Origin: Desarmillaria ectypa
Lineage: Eukaryota > Basidiomycota > Agaricomycetes > Agaricales > Physalacriaceae
Direction of reading: 5' to 3'
DNA length: 64,000 bases
Assembly: GCA_030407005.1 (NCBI GenBank)
Contig: JAUDYN010000006.1
Span: 682,001-746,000 of the forward strand
Part shown: positions 44,393 through 56,642 of the stretch, piece after piece
Layout of the letters: every line of letters starts with the position of its first letter
Numbering within the stretch: the stretch's first letter is position 1
Position numbers and translations under genes: made by a program
Notes under the pieces: generated by a model
Seen by the model: the letters and a program-made list of their open reading frames with translations, nothing else
Told to the model about the DNA's origin: nothing
Databases searched by the model: none

Positions 44393-47300
44393 GTCAATAA
44401 GAGTTTAATTCCCCTTGCTCAACCAATGCCTCCAGTGATGAGTCCTCAGTTTTCATGGGTCAGACTTATAGACATAATTCAGGACAATTACATATGCAAT
44501 AAAAATACATGCCTTTGTTAAAAACCCTGACTCTGAGTATCACTGAAAAATCAAAAAAGAACTAGTATGTCACATTCTTAAAATATGCTGACATGATTAT
44601 CTATAGTAACTCCCAAGCCTCCAATGAAGTGCAGAATTTGCCAGATGGTGCTGACACTGCATGTTTACTGGATTCTCCTTAAATGAGTCCACTGAATACT
44701 TGGGTAACACTGAGGACTGGGGCAAGTAGATGGGACACCCTCAGGCCTCTGAAGCCAAAAACCCCTGTGCCCCTGCTTAGGGAGCCAAGTCCTACTTTGC
44801 CAGGGTCAGTGGAGGATGTAAGTCCCTACTAAGAGCAGCATTAAGGATCCACTAAAACTGTAACCAGGACATCTGACTTGCAGGATTCTAAGAAAGATCT
44901 GATCAGAAAGCATGTGAAGGTCATCTCATCTGATTGAGACACTGACTGGAGAAAAAGCAAGCTGCTAGACTCAGCAGAGAAGGAACTGGTTAAGCTGTTG
45001 ATGCTAATGGAACCTGGTTCTGATAACATGGAATAAATGCTGGCTTTGCTAGTTGACATCTCCAGAGAGGACAAGGATGCTTTAATCTTATTGCAAGCAG
45101 TGGCAGCTAAAGAACAGGAGATATCCTATGCTCAGGAACCCACCTGTGCCCAGGCAGTAGAAAGGGGGTATCACTGTAGAACCACTATCATCAAAGTACC
45201 TGACGAAGATAATGATATGGCCTTCCTAATCTAGAAAGCACAACAATCTAAATCAAGACCACTGACTCTGACACCTAAACTCAAAAACTCACCTAACAAG
45301 AGAGTACCCAATCACATGTGGTACAAGCTGTTTAGAGTCAACTGGACTCTACATGCTATCTGCACCACTAAGAACTTGGCTGTTGCCAAAGCTGCTCTCC
45401 CTATATGAGTTCATCCCAAATGATAAGGGGAGATCACTGATGAGCTTGCTATGGGCTTACAAACTGGAGAGAGCCAGGCCAGAGAAAGACTCTATAAACT
45501 CTATGAACTGATCAGATATATCTGAGGAACCAAAAGCCCAGGAAGGGACTTTATAGTGGATATCCAACTTGCCCCATGCATAGGGAAGAAGGCCTTTACT
45601 ATAAGAGTGCTATTGAATAATGGCTGCATGGGCAGCTTTATCAATCAAACCTATGTCCTTCAACACCAGTTGGACACCTAAAAAGTCACTACTCTCATCT
45701 CTGTATATAATGCTAATAAAACCTATAATAAGGTGGGTGATATCATAGAGTTCATAAAACTTAGAATGTCCATTAGCAGTCATACTGAATGCATCAACTT
45801 AGCCATCACAGATCTTGGCTCCAAGACAGTCTACTTGGACCATAATTGGCTTAAACACCACAATCTGGTAATCAACTGGAAAACTAGGATGATGATCTTT
45901 GAACACTGCCAATATATCAAGAACCCACTTCCACTCTCTGATTCTGATAATAAAGACTGGTGGGATGAAGAACTGGAGGATGGTGAAACCATTTTTGCAG
46001 TTAATATGCAGAAAGAGCTCATTATCTGAGCCATACACTATGCAAACAAATTAGCAGCTGCTGCTAATGCTGAGAAACCAAAGAAAACTTTTGAGAAGAT
46101 GGTACCTCCTCAGTACCAAAGCTTTAGAGATCTCTTTTCTAAAGAAAGCTTTGACAAACTCCTCAAATGCAAGCCATAGGACCATGTGATTGAATTGATA
46201 CCCAATGTGAAATCCACATTAGACTACAAGGTTTACCCACTCAACTGAAATAAGCAAGAGCAGTTGGACAAATTCTTAAATGAAAACCTAAACTCAGGAT
46301 GAATTTGTCCCTTGAAATCTCTCTTTGCATCCTTGTTCTTCTTTGTCAAGAAGAAAGATGGTTCTTTATGACCTGTCCAAGATTACTGAAAACTGAATGA
46401 AATGACAATAAAGAATCATTATTCTCTTCCTCTTATCTCTGAACTCATCAACAAGTTACAAGGAGCCAGATACTTCTCCAAATTGGATGTTCACTGGGGA
46501 TATAACAATGTGCATATCCATGAAGGAGATGAAGAGAAAGCTGCATTCTGAACTAACCAAGGCCTCTTTGAGCCTATAGTAATGTTCTTTGGCCTTATGA
46601 ATTCACCAGCCACTTTTCAGTGGATGATAAATGACATTTTTAAAGACCTAATTGCTGGAGGAAAAGTAACTATTTATCTTGATGATATCCTGATCTTTAC
46701 CAAAACCCTGGAAGAACACTGACATCTGGTATGACAGGTTCTCCAACACCTATGAGGAAACAAACTATTTCTCAAGACAGAAAAGTGTGAATTCAAAGTC
46801 CTTGAAACTGAGTACTTAGGAGTAATCATCAGCAAAGACACCATCTGGATGGATCTGATTAAAGTGGTGGGAATCATAGAATGGCCAACTCTCACAAAGA
46901 AAAAAGAGTTACAGTCATTCTTAGGATTCATGAATTTCTACTGAAAATTCATATGCAACTACTCCAAGATCATCAGACCTCTCACACAGTTGACTGAAAA
47001 AACTGAGTGGACCTGGGGAAAAGAACAGGAACAGGCATTCACTCAGCTCAAGTTTCAAATGACAATAAACATCATCCTAATGATCCTCTCTAATGAAGGA
47101 AAATTCCAACTAGAAGCTGACTCAAGTGATAGAGCCATTGGTGCTATCCTGAGTCAGGAACAAAATGGAAAATGGAGACTAGTTGCCTTCATGTCCAAAG
47201 CATTAACAGCCATGGAACACAGTTACAAGATATATAATAAAGAATTGTTAGCCATAATGCTCACCTTAGAAGAATGATGCCACTACTTGATGGGCACAAT

Positions 47301-49240
47301 GGAAGAGGTTGAAATATGAATGAATCATCAGAACCTCCAGTATTTCTGCAAGCTGCAGAAATTGAACCATTGACAAGCTTGATGGATCACCAAGTTAGCA
47401 GAGTATCACTTTACTCTCCAACACAAGGTGGGAGTCATAAATAAGAAGGCTGACTTACTAAGCTGATGCAATAACCATGATCAAGAGAAATAGGATAATA
47501 ATAATGTGATCATCCTTATGCCTGAACATTTCTGTGCTCTTATCCTACCTATCATGGACAAATAGATTGAGCATATAAAAGATGCTATATGACACAAGGA
47601 TCAGTGGGACCAGGAAATCACCAAATCTCTCAATCACAAACAAGAAATTATGCAGGAGGATGGAGTCCTATTTTACAATGGATGCATCTATATTCTCTGA
47701 GATAATATGCTACAAGAGGAAATTATCTCCCAATATTATGATCATGTCATGGCAGGATTTCCAGATATTGCAAAAACCACTGAATTGATACTCTAGGAGT
47801 ACTGGTGGCCAAAGCTGAGAAAGAGCATCAAGACATATGTTAAAGAATGCAAGACCTATCAATGCACTAAGAGTGATATGCAGACCAAAGTCACACCCTT
47901 CATCTAAATGCCTACTTCTCCTTAGACTCATATTTCAGTTGATATGGTCACTGGACTTCCAGAATCTGATGGTTATGATGCACTACTAGTCATTGTAGAC
48001 CGATTCTCTAAAGCAATTATCTCAGTAGCTTGTCACAAAGAATTATCAGCAGAAGGATAGGCTTATATCCTCTGCAATCATGTATATGCAAAACATGGAA
48101 TGCTGCAAGTAGTCATTTCAGACTGAGGACCCCAATTCATCTTGATCTTCATGAAAGAATTATACCAGATGCTCAATATTTCTCAAAATGCATCCACTGC
48201 CTATCATCCCCAGACTGATGGTCAAACTGAATAAGTTAATCAGGAGATTGAAAAATATCTCCAGATCTTCATTAACCATTATCAAACTGACTGGAACAAA
48301 TGGCTACTGCTAGCCAAATTCACTCACAATAATCAAATTCATTCTGCCATGAGCAAGAGCCCTTTTATAACTATGTACAGTCAAAACCCCCAACTCTTTC
48401 CTGATTTGATTCAAACAACTCCATTTGCAAATCTAGCTGCCATGGAATTCACTGAAGCCATAGCACAAGTACACAAGAAAGTGCATGATGCACTAGAACA
48501 GGTGGCAATACAAATGAAACAACAACATGATAAAGGAAAACAGATAGCAAGAGAATACCAAATCAGTGATAAGGTCTGGCTTGACACCACCAATCTCCAT
48601 CTTCCACAACCTAAGAAAAAACTCAATGACAAATAAACAGGACTATTCATTATTCTCAAAAAAACCTAGTGCTTCAGCATACAAACTGAAGCTACCACCC
48701 TATTGAAAGATTCATCTCTGATTCAATAAAAAATTGTTAACACTATATATTCCACCTGTATTTCTGAACCAACAACAACTGCCACCTTCTCCTCCAGATC
48801 TTGTAGATGGACAAGAGGAGTACAAAATTGAGAAAGTATTGGATTCAAGAACTCATTGAGTTCAATCCAAGAAAGGACAACCATCAAAGACAGTCACAGA
48901 CTACTTCATCAAGTGGAAGGGCTGGACACAAGAACACAACTCCTGGGTGCAAGACACTGAAATGGGGAATGCCCAAGAAGCAATTGCAGAATATGAGAAG
49001 AAGGTTAACCAAACTCTATATTCTGTCAAAATCATAACCAATGAGAAGATAGTGGTCAAAATATTAGACCACAAATATTCTGAGCATGGTGATGTTGCAT
49101 ATCTTGCTCAATGAAAAAATGGACTCTGGAAATAGATCATTAATCTAGACCAAGTACAGTGGAAGAAGCTAATTGATCAATATTGGATCAACCAAGCAGA
49201 ATCACAACTTGAAACTTCCAAAGAAGAACCTTAGCAGTCA
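44393..49240 (+). pseudogene. Gypsy-C Pol (decayed)
   Basis: Linker with AQAVERGYHCRTTIIKVPDE near 45170, protease region (NLAITDLGSKTVYLDHNWLK near 45810), RT ([10 protein letters not shown] near 46345, [11 protein letters not shown] near 46670, with YLDD kept), RNase H (EADSSDRAIGAILSQ near 47115), integrase ([13 protein letters not shown] near 47940, [12 protein letters not shown] near 48150) and chromodomain (DYFIKWKGWTQEHNSWV near 48900) followed by the second module IVVKILDHKYSEHGDVAYLA near 49050. Dozens of stops. Confidence 0.88.
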
Positions 49241-49266
49241 GGACAACTGCTTTAACAAGAGGATAA

Positions 49267-49658
49267 TATTATGATTTTTCCACTTTTCCTATCTTATCTA
49301 TATCTTATCACTTCCCATTCATTGAATATTGCTCCTTCATTGATAAACACTATTGATTTACTCATGCTATCATCCAATTCCAACCATCTGACCATAGTCA
49401 TCTTATGAACACACAATTCTATATGTTTCATGTATAACATACACACAGATAATACTATTATTAGTTCTCAAGTTTTCAGTATATAAGTAGTGTACTTTTT
49501 GTGTATAGTCTCTATCTTCTAACTAAACTTAATCAATATACCTTCTACACTCATCTCAAGATCTTAACCACTCTCCTAATATAGGTGATTGTCCAAACAT
49601 GAGATAGCCCAGGAGTAAGTGTTTGATCTAAAGATCACATGTGGACAGGGTCCTAATA
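49267..49658 (+). repeat. Gypsy-C 3' LTR
   Basis: 392 bases TATTATGATTTTTCC...CCTAATA, preceded by AACAAGAGGATAA. The first G of the LTR has become A, again a transition. Confidence 0.9.
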
Positions 49659-51660
49659 TCTACAATAAAGAATTACTCATCATAATGCTCATCCTCAAAG
49701 AATGGTATTATTATCTCATAGGTGCCACTGAAGATATTGAGATCTGGATGGATCACTAAAATCTTTAGTACTTCTAAAAACCTCAAAAGTTGAACTATCA
49801 TCAAGCTCGCTGAGTATCACTTTGTCCTCAAGCACAAACCTGAGGTTGCCAATAAAAAGGCCAACCTACTCAGTCAATACAATGACCATAACTAAGGAAA
49901 AGAGGATAACCACAATATGATCATCCTTCAGCCAGAGCACTTTCATGCTCTCTTTATGCCCACAATGACAGAAGAGCACTCTAGAATCCAAGATGCTATA
50001 TGACAAAAGGAACTATAGGACCAAGAGATTGTTATCTCCTTTGATCATGAATATGGCATCACCAGAAAAGATGGGATATTATACTATGATAGATACATCT
50101 ACATACTCAGGAAAAAATCCTGATAGAGAGAAATCATAAGCAAGAACCATAACCATATCCTTGCTGGCCACCCTGATATTGCCAAAATCATGAAGCTTGT
50201 TCTCTGAGAATATTGGTGGCTAAGGTTAAAAAAGAATGTAGAAAAGTATGTCAAGGGGTGCAAAACATGTCAGTGCACCAAGAGTAGTACTCAGGCAAGG
50301 GCCACACTCTTACATCTGAATACTGTCCTCACTGAACTCTGGATACACATCTCTATTGATATAGTCACCAGACTCCCCAAATCTAATGGATATAATGTAC
50401 TATTAGTAATTGTTGACAGGTTTTCCAAAACAATCCTCCCCATCACCTGCCATAAAGAACTCTCTATAGAAGGATGGGCCCAAATTCTTCAAGATCATGT
50501 CTATGCCAAACATGGGATGCCCCAAGTTGTCATCTTCAATCAGAGCCCTCAGTTCATCTTAAACTTCATGAAGGATTTGTATCAGATGTTAAATATCACC
50601 CCAAATGCATCCACTATATATCACCTGCAAACTGACAGTCAAACAGAAAGAGTCAATCAAGAAATCAAGAAATATCTTTGAATCTTCATCAATTATCAAT
50701 AAGATGATTAGAGCAACTGGCTACTTCTCACTGAATTCACTCACAACAATAGAATACATTCTGCCACTGACCAGAGTCCATTCATAGTCCTATATGGAAG
50801 GAATCTCTGACTAACACCCAATTCCATAAGAGGAGCCTCATTCACAAACCTGACTGCAGTAGAATTCATAGAAACCATGGCCTAGATTCATAAGAAAGTA
50901 CATGATGTACTAGACAAAGCTGCAGCACAGATAAAGGAGCAGTATGACAAGAAAAAATGCCTGGCCCAAGAGTATTGAATTGGGGATAAGATCTAGCTTG
51001 ATATGAGCAATCTACATCTTCCAAGGCCAAAGAAAAAACTCAATGACAAGCAAATGAGCCCATTCAAAATACTCAAGAAAGTAGATGCAGCAGCATACAA
51101 GCTAAAACTATCACTGCACTGGAAGATCCACTCTCAATTCAATGAAAAACTGTTAACCCCATACCTATATTCCCAAATCAACAACTACCACCACCACCTC
51201 CAGACCTCATTGATGATCAGGAGGAATATGAAGTCAAAGAAATACTGGACTCATGAACTTGTTGAGTATGCACTAAGAAGGGATAATGCTTCAAGATAAT
51301 AACTAACTACTTGGTCAAATGGAAGGGATGGACCTGAGAACATAACTCCTGGATCAGGGATATGAAAATGAGGAATGCACAAGATGCAATCAAGGAATAT
51401 AAGGAGACAATACAGCATATACAAAGGATAGACACTGCCAAAATTATAACCCACAGTAAAACTGTCATCACAATCCTTAACCACAAATACTCAGAAACTA
51501 GAGAAGTTATATACCTTGTTCAATGGGAGGATGAAATCAAGAAGTGGGTAAAAAACCTGGATGAAAACTGCTGGAAAGCCCTCTTGGACAAATATTGGGC
51601 CAAGCAAGTTGATTCCCAATATGACTCTCCAGAAGAGGAACCTTAACAGTTAGGACAACT
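49659..51660 (+). pseudogene. Gypsy-B RNase H end, integrase and chromodomains
   Basis: Resumes the Gypsy-B RNase H (NKELLIIMLILKEW) after Gypsy-C. Integrase blocks include ISIDIVTRLPKSNGYNVLL near 50350 and QVVIFNQSPQFILNFMKD near 50525, where the Asp of SDRGPQF has changed to Asn. The tail has YLVKWKGWT near 51310, MRNAQDAIKEYKETIQ, and the second module TVITILNHKYSETREVIYLV near 51465. Confidence 0.88.
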
Positions 51661-51678
51661 GTCTTAACAAGAGGATAA

Positions 51679-52129
51679 TGTTATAATTTTATCTTTTATC
51701 TTATCTTATCTCCCAGCACTTATCTTATTATCAGCACTCATATTATCATCTTAATCCCTATTTCTATCTGCAGCAATTACTGTTGCCTTACTTATAAAAT
51801 ACAGCTTCAGCTATTGTGCTCATAGCTCACAATGGTTGCTTGCCCAACAAATGTTTCTTATTATTTCATGCATAGACTACTCATAAACCTACTTATTATT
51901 AGCTATCCAGTTTTCATATATAAACTAGTTAGTTCTCACTGTAAATTCTCAGCTTCAAACTAAAAGTTTATCTATACTATTATTTCTCTTATAGAACTCA
52001 GCTAAGGATTTAGCCTCTCTTTATTGGATCTGAAGACCATAGCTGCAGACCCTAGGGTGATTGTCTAAATGCAAGATAGTCAAGAGTATTAGCATATGTC
52101 TGCAGATCATATGAGGTGTGGGTCTAACA
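51679..52129 (+). repeat. Gypsy-B 3' LTR
   Basis: TGTTATAATTTTATC...GGGTCTAACA, closely similar to 26181-26642 and followed by the duplication CAAAT and the N-terminal half of the copia RT. Confidence 0.9.
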
Positions 52130-52134
52130 CAAAT

Positions 52135-52341
52135 AACTGGTGCAAATGTTTCTGTAAAATCAACTCCTAGAATCTGTGAGTAGTCTTGTGCTATGAGGCA
52201 GGCTTTATAATGTAGAACTTTTCCATGCTTATTATATTTCTTCATATAGGTCCATCTGCAGCCTACTGTCTCATGTCTCTCTGGTAGATCCTCAAGCTTG
52301 TAAGTCCCCATTTCTCTAATCATTGACATTTTCTCATTCAT
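52135..52341 (-). pseudogene. Copia reverse transcriptase, N-terminal part
   Basis: YKLEDLPERHETVGCRWTYM, then ACLIAQDYSQ and DFTETFAPVI: the start of copia RT, running straight into the Gypsy-B junction at 52134. It belongs with 25160-26180. Confidence 0.9.
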
Positions 52342-55024
52342 AGCCTTCTTTTATTCAGACTATTCTACTGATTCTTGTGCCTCTGTGAGGCTTCATGAGA
52401 AGTTATCATGATTAATATGCTCACTGTTACTGATGATATAGCTTTGAGTCATTGCAACATTTGTTGATTCTAGAGGATGTTTGGATAGGGCTAATGGAGT
52501 TCATGATAGTGCTGCTTTCCATGCATTGGGGTTGTGGTAGTCATGATCACTAGTGATACATGAGGTGCATCATAGTGCTTTTAGTGTTGGCTCAGGAGTT
52601 TTTCCAGTTTCAAGCTATAATAGTGTGGTTTGCTGATCTCCTTCTTCAGCTCCCTTTGGCAATAGTGGATTGTTAATCTTTGCTGCCTTCCTCTCAAGCT
52701 GCATATTGTCTGTGCTTTGTTCTATAGCTATGAGCTCAATAAACTTATAATTCTGGGATTCTTAGATTGTGTGAAGTTCTACATTTTAATATTTGATGAC
52801 TGTTGCATCCTCTATGAATCTCATGAAGGTATATTTCTTTGCTTTTTATGAGTTTCCATCCAGCTTTGAAAGGCTGATTTCTTCCCATTTAATCCAGACT
52901 GTACAACCAAACTCTTGTAGGTATGAGACATCAGGTTTTCTTTCTATCCATGCTTCTTCAGGTGTTTTCCTATCAAGGGCTCAGATTAATGTATGGTTTC
53001 TGATGTATGCCATATATTCTATTGCTGTCTCCCATAGAAATGATAGTATGTTATTGGCTATCATTATAGCTCATGCTAACTCCACTAGTATGCAATTGAA
53101 GTATTCAGCTATGCTATTAAATGAGTGTGTATATGGTGCTGGTGTGAATAGTTATATCCCTTTTTTCTTCAACTATTGTTTGACCTCCCTACTGGTAAGT
53201 TTCTTTGGTGTGAACCCATGCTGTGTTTCAATAAAGGTGACATATTCTTTAATCTTCTAAAATGCTTTTGACTTCAATTTCATAAATTCAGATGTACATT
53301 GCCAGATTGCATCATCTGTGAGCATGATATTATATTTTGACTTCTGTAGAGACTTGACTCAAGCTAGTCCCCAGATATCACTATATGTGATTTTCCCTGG
53401 TTTCTCACTTCAATGTTTTGCTTCTTGTAGGAATGGACAAAGAGTCATCTTAGCTTAGATACAAGCTTCACATTGGCTGAGTGAAGATGAGTTATCATCA
53501 ACTATAAATCCTTTCACCAATCCTTCTCTCTTCAACTGTTTTAACCCTGACTTCCCTAGATATCCTATATATTTGTGCCAAGCATCCCATGTATTCTTAT
53601 TTTTAGTGTTAGCAATGTTTGACTGTTTTCATACAGTATTACATGCTTGAGCATCTATTAAATACAAATAGCATGTCTTCTTTCCTTCCACTAGGATTTT
53701 TCCATCCTTTTGGAGAAACTGGACTATGCCATTCTTGAATGAAGCTTCCATACCAGCATCATCAAGCCTGCTGATAGAGATAAGGTTGTTTACAGCATTT
53801 AGTGCATAGAGTGTATCTTTTAGTTTATGAGTGACAGTTTTCCCATTGACTTTGTAGTCTAACAGGACTGTTTCTTGGCCTAGTGTCTGAATGGATGCAT
53901 TTCTAATGCCTGCAATGATTATAGCCTCAAGCAGCTTGAAGTCTATAAAGGTTTCTCAAAGATTGAAGATATGTGAGATTATTTTAGAGTTGGATAGCTA
54001 GCTGTAAGTGGAGAAATATGAGTCAAATTGGGACTTAGACTCTATATTATAGGTGGCTTTGACAATATCATCCTTCATGTTTTCTGAATCTTTTGCCTGA
54101 TTAGATCTTTCCCTTTTTTTCTTTTCCTGCTTTCTGCCTGGGCCTTTCTCTTCTTAGCTGCCATTCTTGGACTAATACTGCACTGATGTGTGGCCTCACT
54201 TATGACAGTTCCAACACTCAACATTATTGGAGACCTTCCCTGATGTGGAGTTCCCTTAGCTGCTTCCACTGCCTGTCTTTCTATTATTACACCCATATAT
54301 GGCAGCTTCACTTCCACCAGATTTTTCAATCTGTTGATAGTTCTCTTTGAGAATGATAGCAATGAACTCATGCAATGTGACTGTTGGATTATTTCCAGTA
54401 GATCCTAGGTATGCTGATGTAAACTGGTCCCAGGATTCTGGTCATGATGATATGAGCAGCATCAGGAAGTCTTTATCAGTGATGATACTCCCTAATATGC
54501 CAAGCTCTTCCTGGATTTGGCACATCTCTGTGGTGTGCTCAATGATGTCTATGGACTCATCAGCCATAGTGCATTAAAAACAGTGTTGTTGTGCAAGTAT
54601 TCCCAATTTTCCTCTAGCTTCTTTTATTAATTTAAGCTGCATCCATATTTTAGCTGATGTTTTTGCCCCCATGATATGTATAATCTGTGAGTTGCTCAAC
54701 ATAAACTCAATTTGGGTCTGCACTTGTCCATCTCCCTCTTCTTACTTTGTGATTTCTTTCATTTCTTCCTTAGTTGGCAAATTTAGGTCTGTTGGAACCA
54801 GTTTATTTAATGTTCCATTGGCATACTTTAACAGGGCTCATTCTAGCAGGATTTCAGTGACACAATACTTCCATGGAACCCAGTTGTGCTCCTGGAGTAG
54901 CTCAATGCAGAATCATGATGAGAGTGTGGTGTTGGATATAATATATAGGGGTGGATTGTAATTTAGCAAGGTAATTAATTACAGTGAGTCTTCTGTAGTT
55001 TAGTTAGGGCTGGGGCCCATAACC
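52342..55024 (-). pseudogene. Copia integrase, protease and gag remnants
   Basis: Heavily decayed. Gag-like text near 54.6-54.3 kb (ESWDQFTSAYLGSTGNNPTV, LHEFIAIILKENYQQIEKS) and a knuckle CWNCHK-stop-GH near 54.2 kb, in the arrangement of copia Gag. The protease/integrase region lies toward 52.4-53.9 kb but no catalytic triad can be read with confidence. Confidence 0.7.
55007..55024 (-). promoter_or_regulatory. Copia primer-binding site, initiator tRNA-Met anticodon arm
   Basis: Directly inside the 5' LTR; the plus strand reads GGCTGGGGCCCATAACC up to the LTR edge. Eukaryotic initiator tRNA-Met carries GCTGGGCCCATAACC around its anticodon, so the match is full except for one extra G. Drosophila copia is known to use an internal half of this tRNA as primer. 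Confidence 0.7.
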
Positions 55025-55320
55025 TGTTGTAAAAGAGTGTGTAATAGAGATTATGAGTGTAGTGGTAAACTATAAGACTTGACCATGTGAGAGAGATGGG
55101 TGAGAATTTTTGATCTATATTCTTAGTGGGCTGGTCTGCTTGGTATATATACTACAAGGTGTATACTTCTAGAACATACTATCATCTACTAGTGTCCATG
55201 TCTGACTCATTGCTGAGTGAGCAGATAGATGATGAACTTGAGAAGGTGCATAAAGGTTCACATGCTTTAATATTGCTCCAATTGCTGGATTGCCATATGC
55301 AGCTGAGCACATCTTCAACA
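55025..55320 (-). repeat. Copia 5' LTR
   Basis: 296 bases, TGTTGTAAAAGAG...CTTCAACA on the plus strand, matching 24584-24882. Followed by the duplication GAGCA at 55321-55325. Confidence 0.92.
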
Positions 55321-55325
55321 GAGCA

Positions 55326-56642
55326 CTATACAAGACAGACTTTGCAGATGGGAAGAGAAGGACCAGGAGATGCAACAAAAAGCACTTGATGGTAACTGGA
55401 TCATCTATCTATATTTGTGACCTTGATATGTTTGGGATCTGAAAAGCAATCAGGTGGTGCTATGGTGGAGCCCAGGCATCTTTGTTGATAGGTTTTGGAG
55501 TGGCTGGCTTAGACCAACATCACATACATGGATAAATAAGAAGGATTATGTCAATATGTGGACACCCATCAATAGACATGAATGACCTGTTCCCATTCCA
55601 AAAGATGTCAATCTTGACCTTATCTGCATTGAAATGCTCAACTTTGGAGTTCTGTCTGAGACAGGTGGGTGAACCAGAGGAGGATGTGCATGTAAAAGAG
55701 TGGAAGCTGGATGTGCCTACCATTGGAGCAGTGTATAGACAGTCTGATGTGGTGTGTTACTTGAGTGGGCTTGATCAGTCTTTGAGTTTGAAGAAGGGTG
55801 ACTTGGACAGTCATTGGTGTTGGTTTAGACATGCATGGACACTGCAGGAGGTTACCTCCAGGATGGTGATTGCTGGGGACACACCAGATGGACCACTGCA
55901 TGTCAAGTCAATAGATGAGGATGGGAACTATAAGACTATGCTGCTGATCAGGTTTCACAGGCAGCTGCAGTCTATATATGACTTCAGATATGGTGATATG
56001 TCTGTGGCACTGAAGAGGATGCAGAATCAGATGTCAACCAACCCAGTGGACAAAGTAGCAGGACTAGCACATTTACTAAAGTCTGAGATAATACCAACAT
56101 ACCATGAAACCCAGTCTCTTGAGGATGCATGGACAGCACTGGTGAATTCAATGGATGTGTGGTATCAGGGGAAGTTGTTCATCCTGTATTCTGAATCAGA
56201 AAATTCAGGCACAAAATGGAGACCATCTTGGAACCAGATTATAATGAGGCCTCTTCTCATAGTTGCTCTGTCCTATAGTGTGGTTCACAGAGGTGAGATG
56301 ATGGATGAGGACTGGCATAATGTGCACTGCATTAAAAGTGGGTTGGTGTGGGGGTTGGCTGTTGTGGAAGGGGTTGATTGATGTGGAGAGTTGATTGTTA
56401 AAGACAAAGATGGGATAGAACATATATTCAAGATCATAGCCTCCCACAAGTACCTAATACCTGAAGACATGTACACACTAATCTGTGACCATCTAAGAGA
56501 ATCTATCTATTGGGTTCTTGGGCAAAGACTGTCAGGAGAAAGGTTTGAGAAAGTGTCTGTGTTGGAAGTTGCTAGTAGAGAAGAACAGAGGCAGTTAAAG
56601 CATCTGCATCTTATTGAAGAATGTAAGTATATTCTTGTTTAA
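55326..56642 (+). pseudogene. HET-like gene, 3' piece
   Basis: Continues the HET-like protein after the copia: TIQDRLCRWEEKDQEMQQK, then YVNMWTPINRHE, PVPIPKDVNLDLICIEMLN, and after a frameshift VKEWKLDVPTIGAVYRQSDV, WFRHAWTLQEVTSR, NPVDKVAGLAHLLKSEIIPT, ending KHLHLIEECKYILV before TAA. W-F-R-x-A-W-T-L-Q-E is the HET-domain hallmark. Stops such as TGA after NRHE and after VVEGVD fit CGA decay; there is also at least one frameshift near 55650. Such proteins trigger incompatibility or cell death on self/non-self contact in fungi; this copy is dead. Confidence 0.8.

Larger units (their letters stand above)
42044..49658 (+). mobile_element. Gypsy-C: Ty3/gypsy chromovirus inserted in Gypsy-B RNase H
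   Basis: Two 392-base LTRs (42044-42435, 49267-49658) and target duplication TCTAC (42039-42043, 49659-49663). Total 7615 bases. Gag from 42493, Pol to about 49235, same domain order as Gypsy-A including both C-terminal modules. Almost no CpG: I see no CG in 46381-46680 within RT, where the homologous Gypsy-A stretch 35041-35340 has about eleven. An internal deletion removed the C-terminal gag including the zinc knuckle. Inactive. Confidence 0.94.
26181..52129 (+). mobile_element. Gypsy-B: Ty3/gypsy chromovirus inserted in the copia RT
   Basis: LTRs at 26181-26642 and 51679-52129, with target duplication CAAAC (26176-26180) / CAAAT (52130-52134). Removing one copy restores the copia RT across the junction (PVIC then LKSVHAALGIA). 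After subtracting Gypsy-A, a solo LTR and Gypsy-C about 7.8 kb remain. Segments: gag (26.7-28.08 and 38.27-38.91 kb; N-terminal part missing), Pol linker and protease (38.9-40.06, 40.42-40.65), RT (40.9-41.6), RNase H (41.7-42.04 and 49.66-49.9), integrase (50.0-51.1) and chromodomain (51.25-51.66). It is almost CpG-free with dozens of stops, and the RT catalytic motif reads YLNN instead of YLDD. Confidence 0.93.
24584..55320 (-). mobile_element. Ty1/copia LTR retrotransposon, split by nested Gypsy-B
   Basis: Both LTRs (24584-24882 and 55025-55320) and a 5-base target duplication GAGCA (24579-24583, 55321-55325) define a complete element. Removing Gypsy-B and its duplication leaves about 4.78 kb, normal for copia. 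Domains on the minus strand: gag with a CCHC-like knuckle (about 55000-53950), protease/integrase region (about 53950-52350, heavily decayed), RT (52341-52135, then 26175-25160) and RNase H (25150-24890). The copia order gag-PR-INT-RT-RH is kept. Many stops and frameshifts make it inactive. Confidence 0.93.

Noticed and set aside
52793..53260. 155-codon plus-strand ORF
   Set aside because: It lies antisense to the decayed copia integrase region and has no independent features.
24584..55320. CRISPR-like or satellite interpretation of the repeated blocks
   Set aside because: All repeats resolve into LTRs, internal retroelement domains or the tandem pairs of the DNA element; no regularly spaced short repeats.
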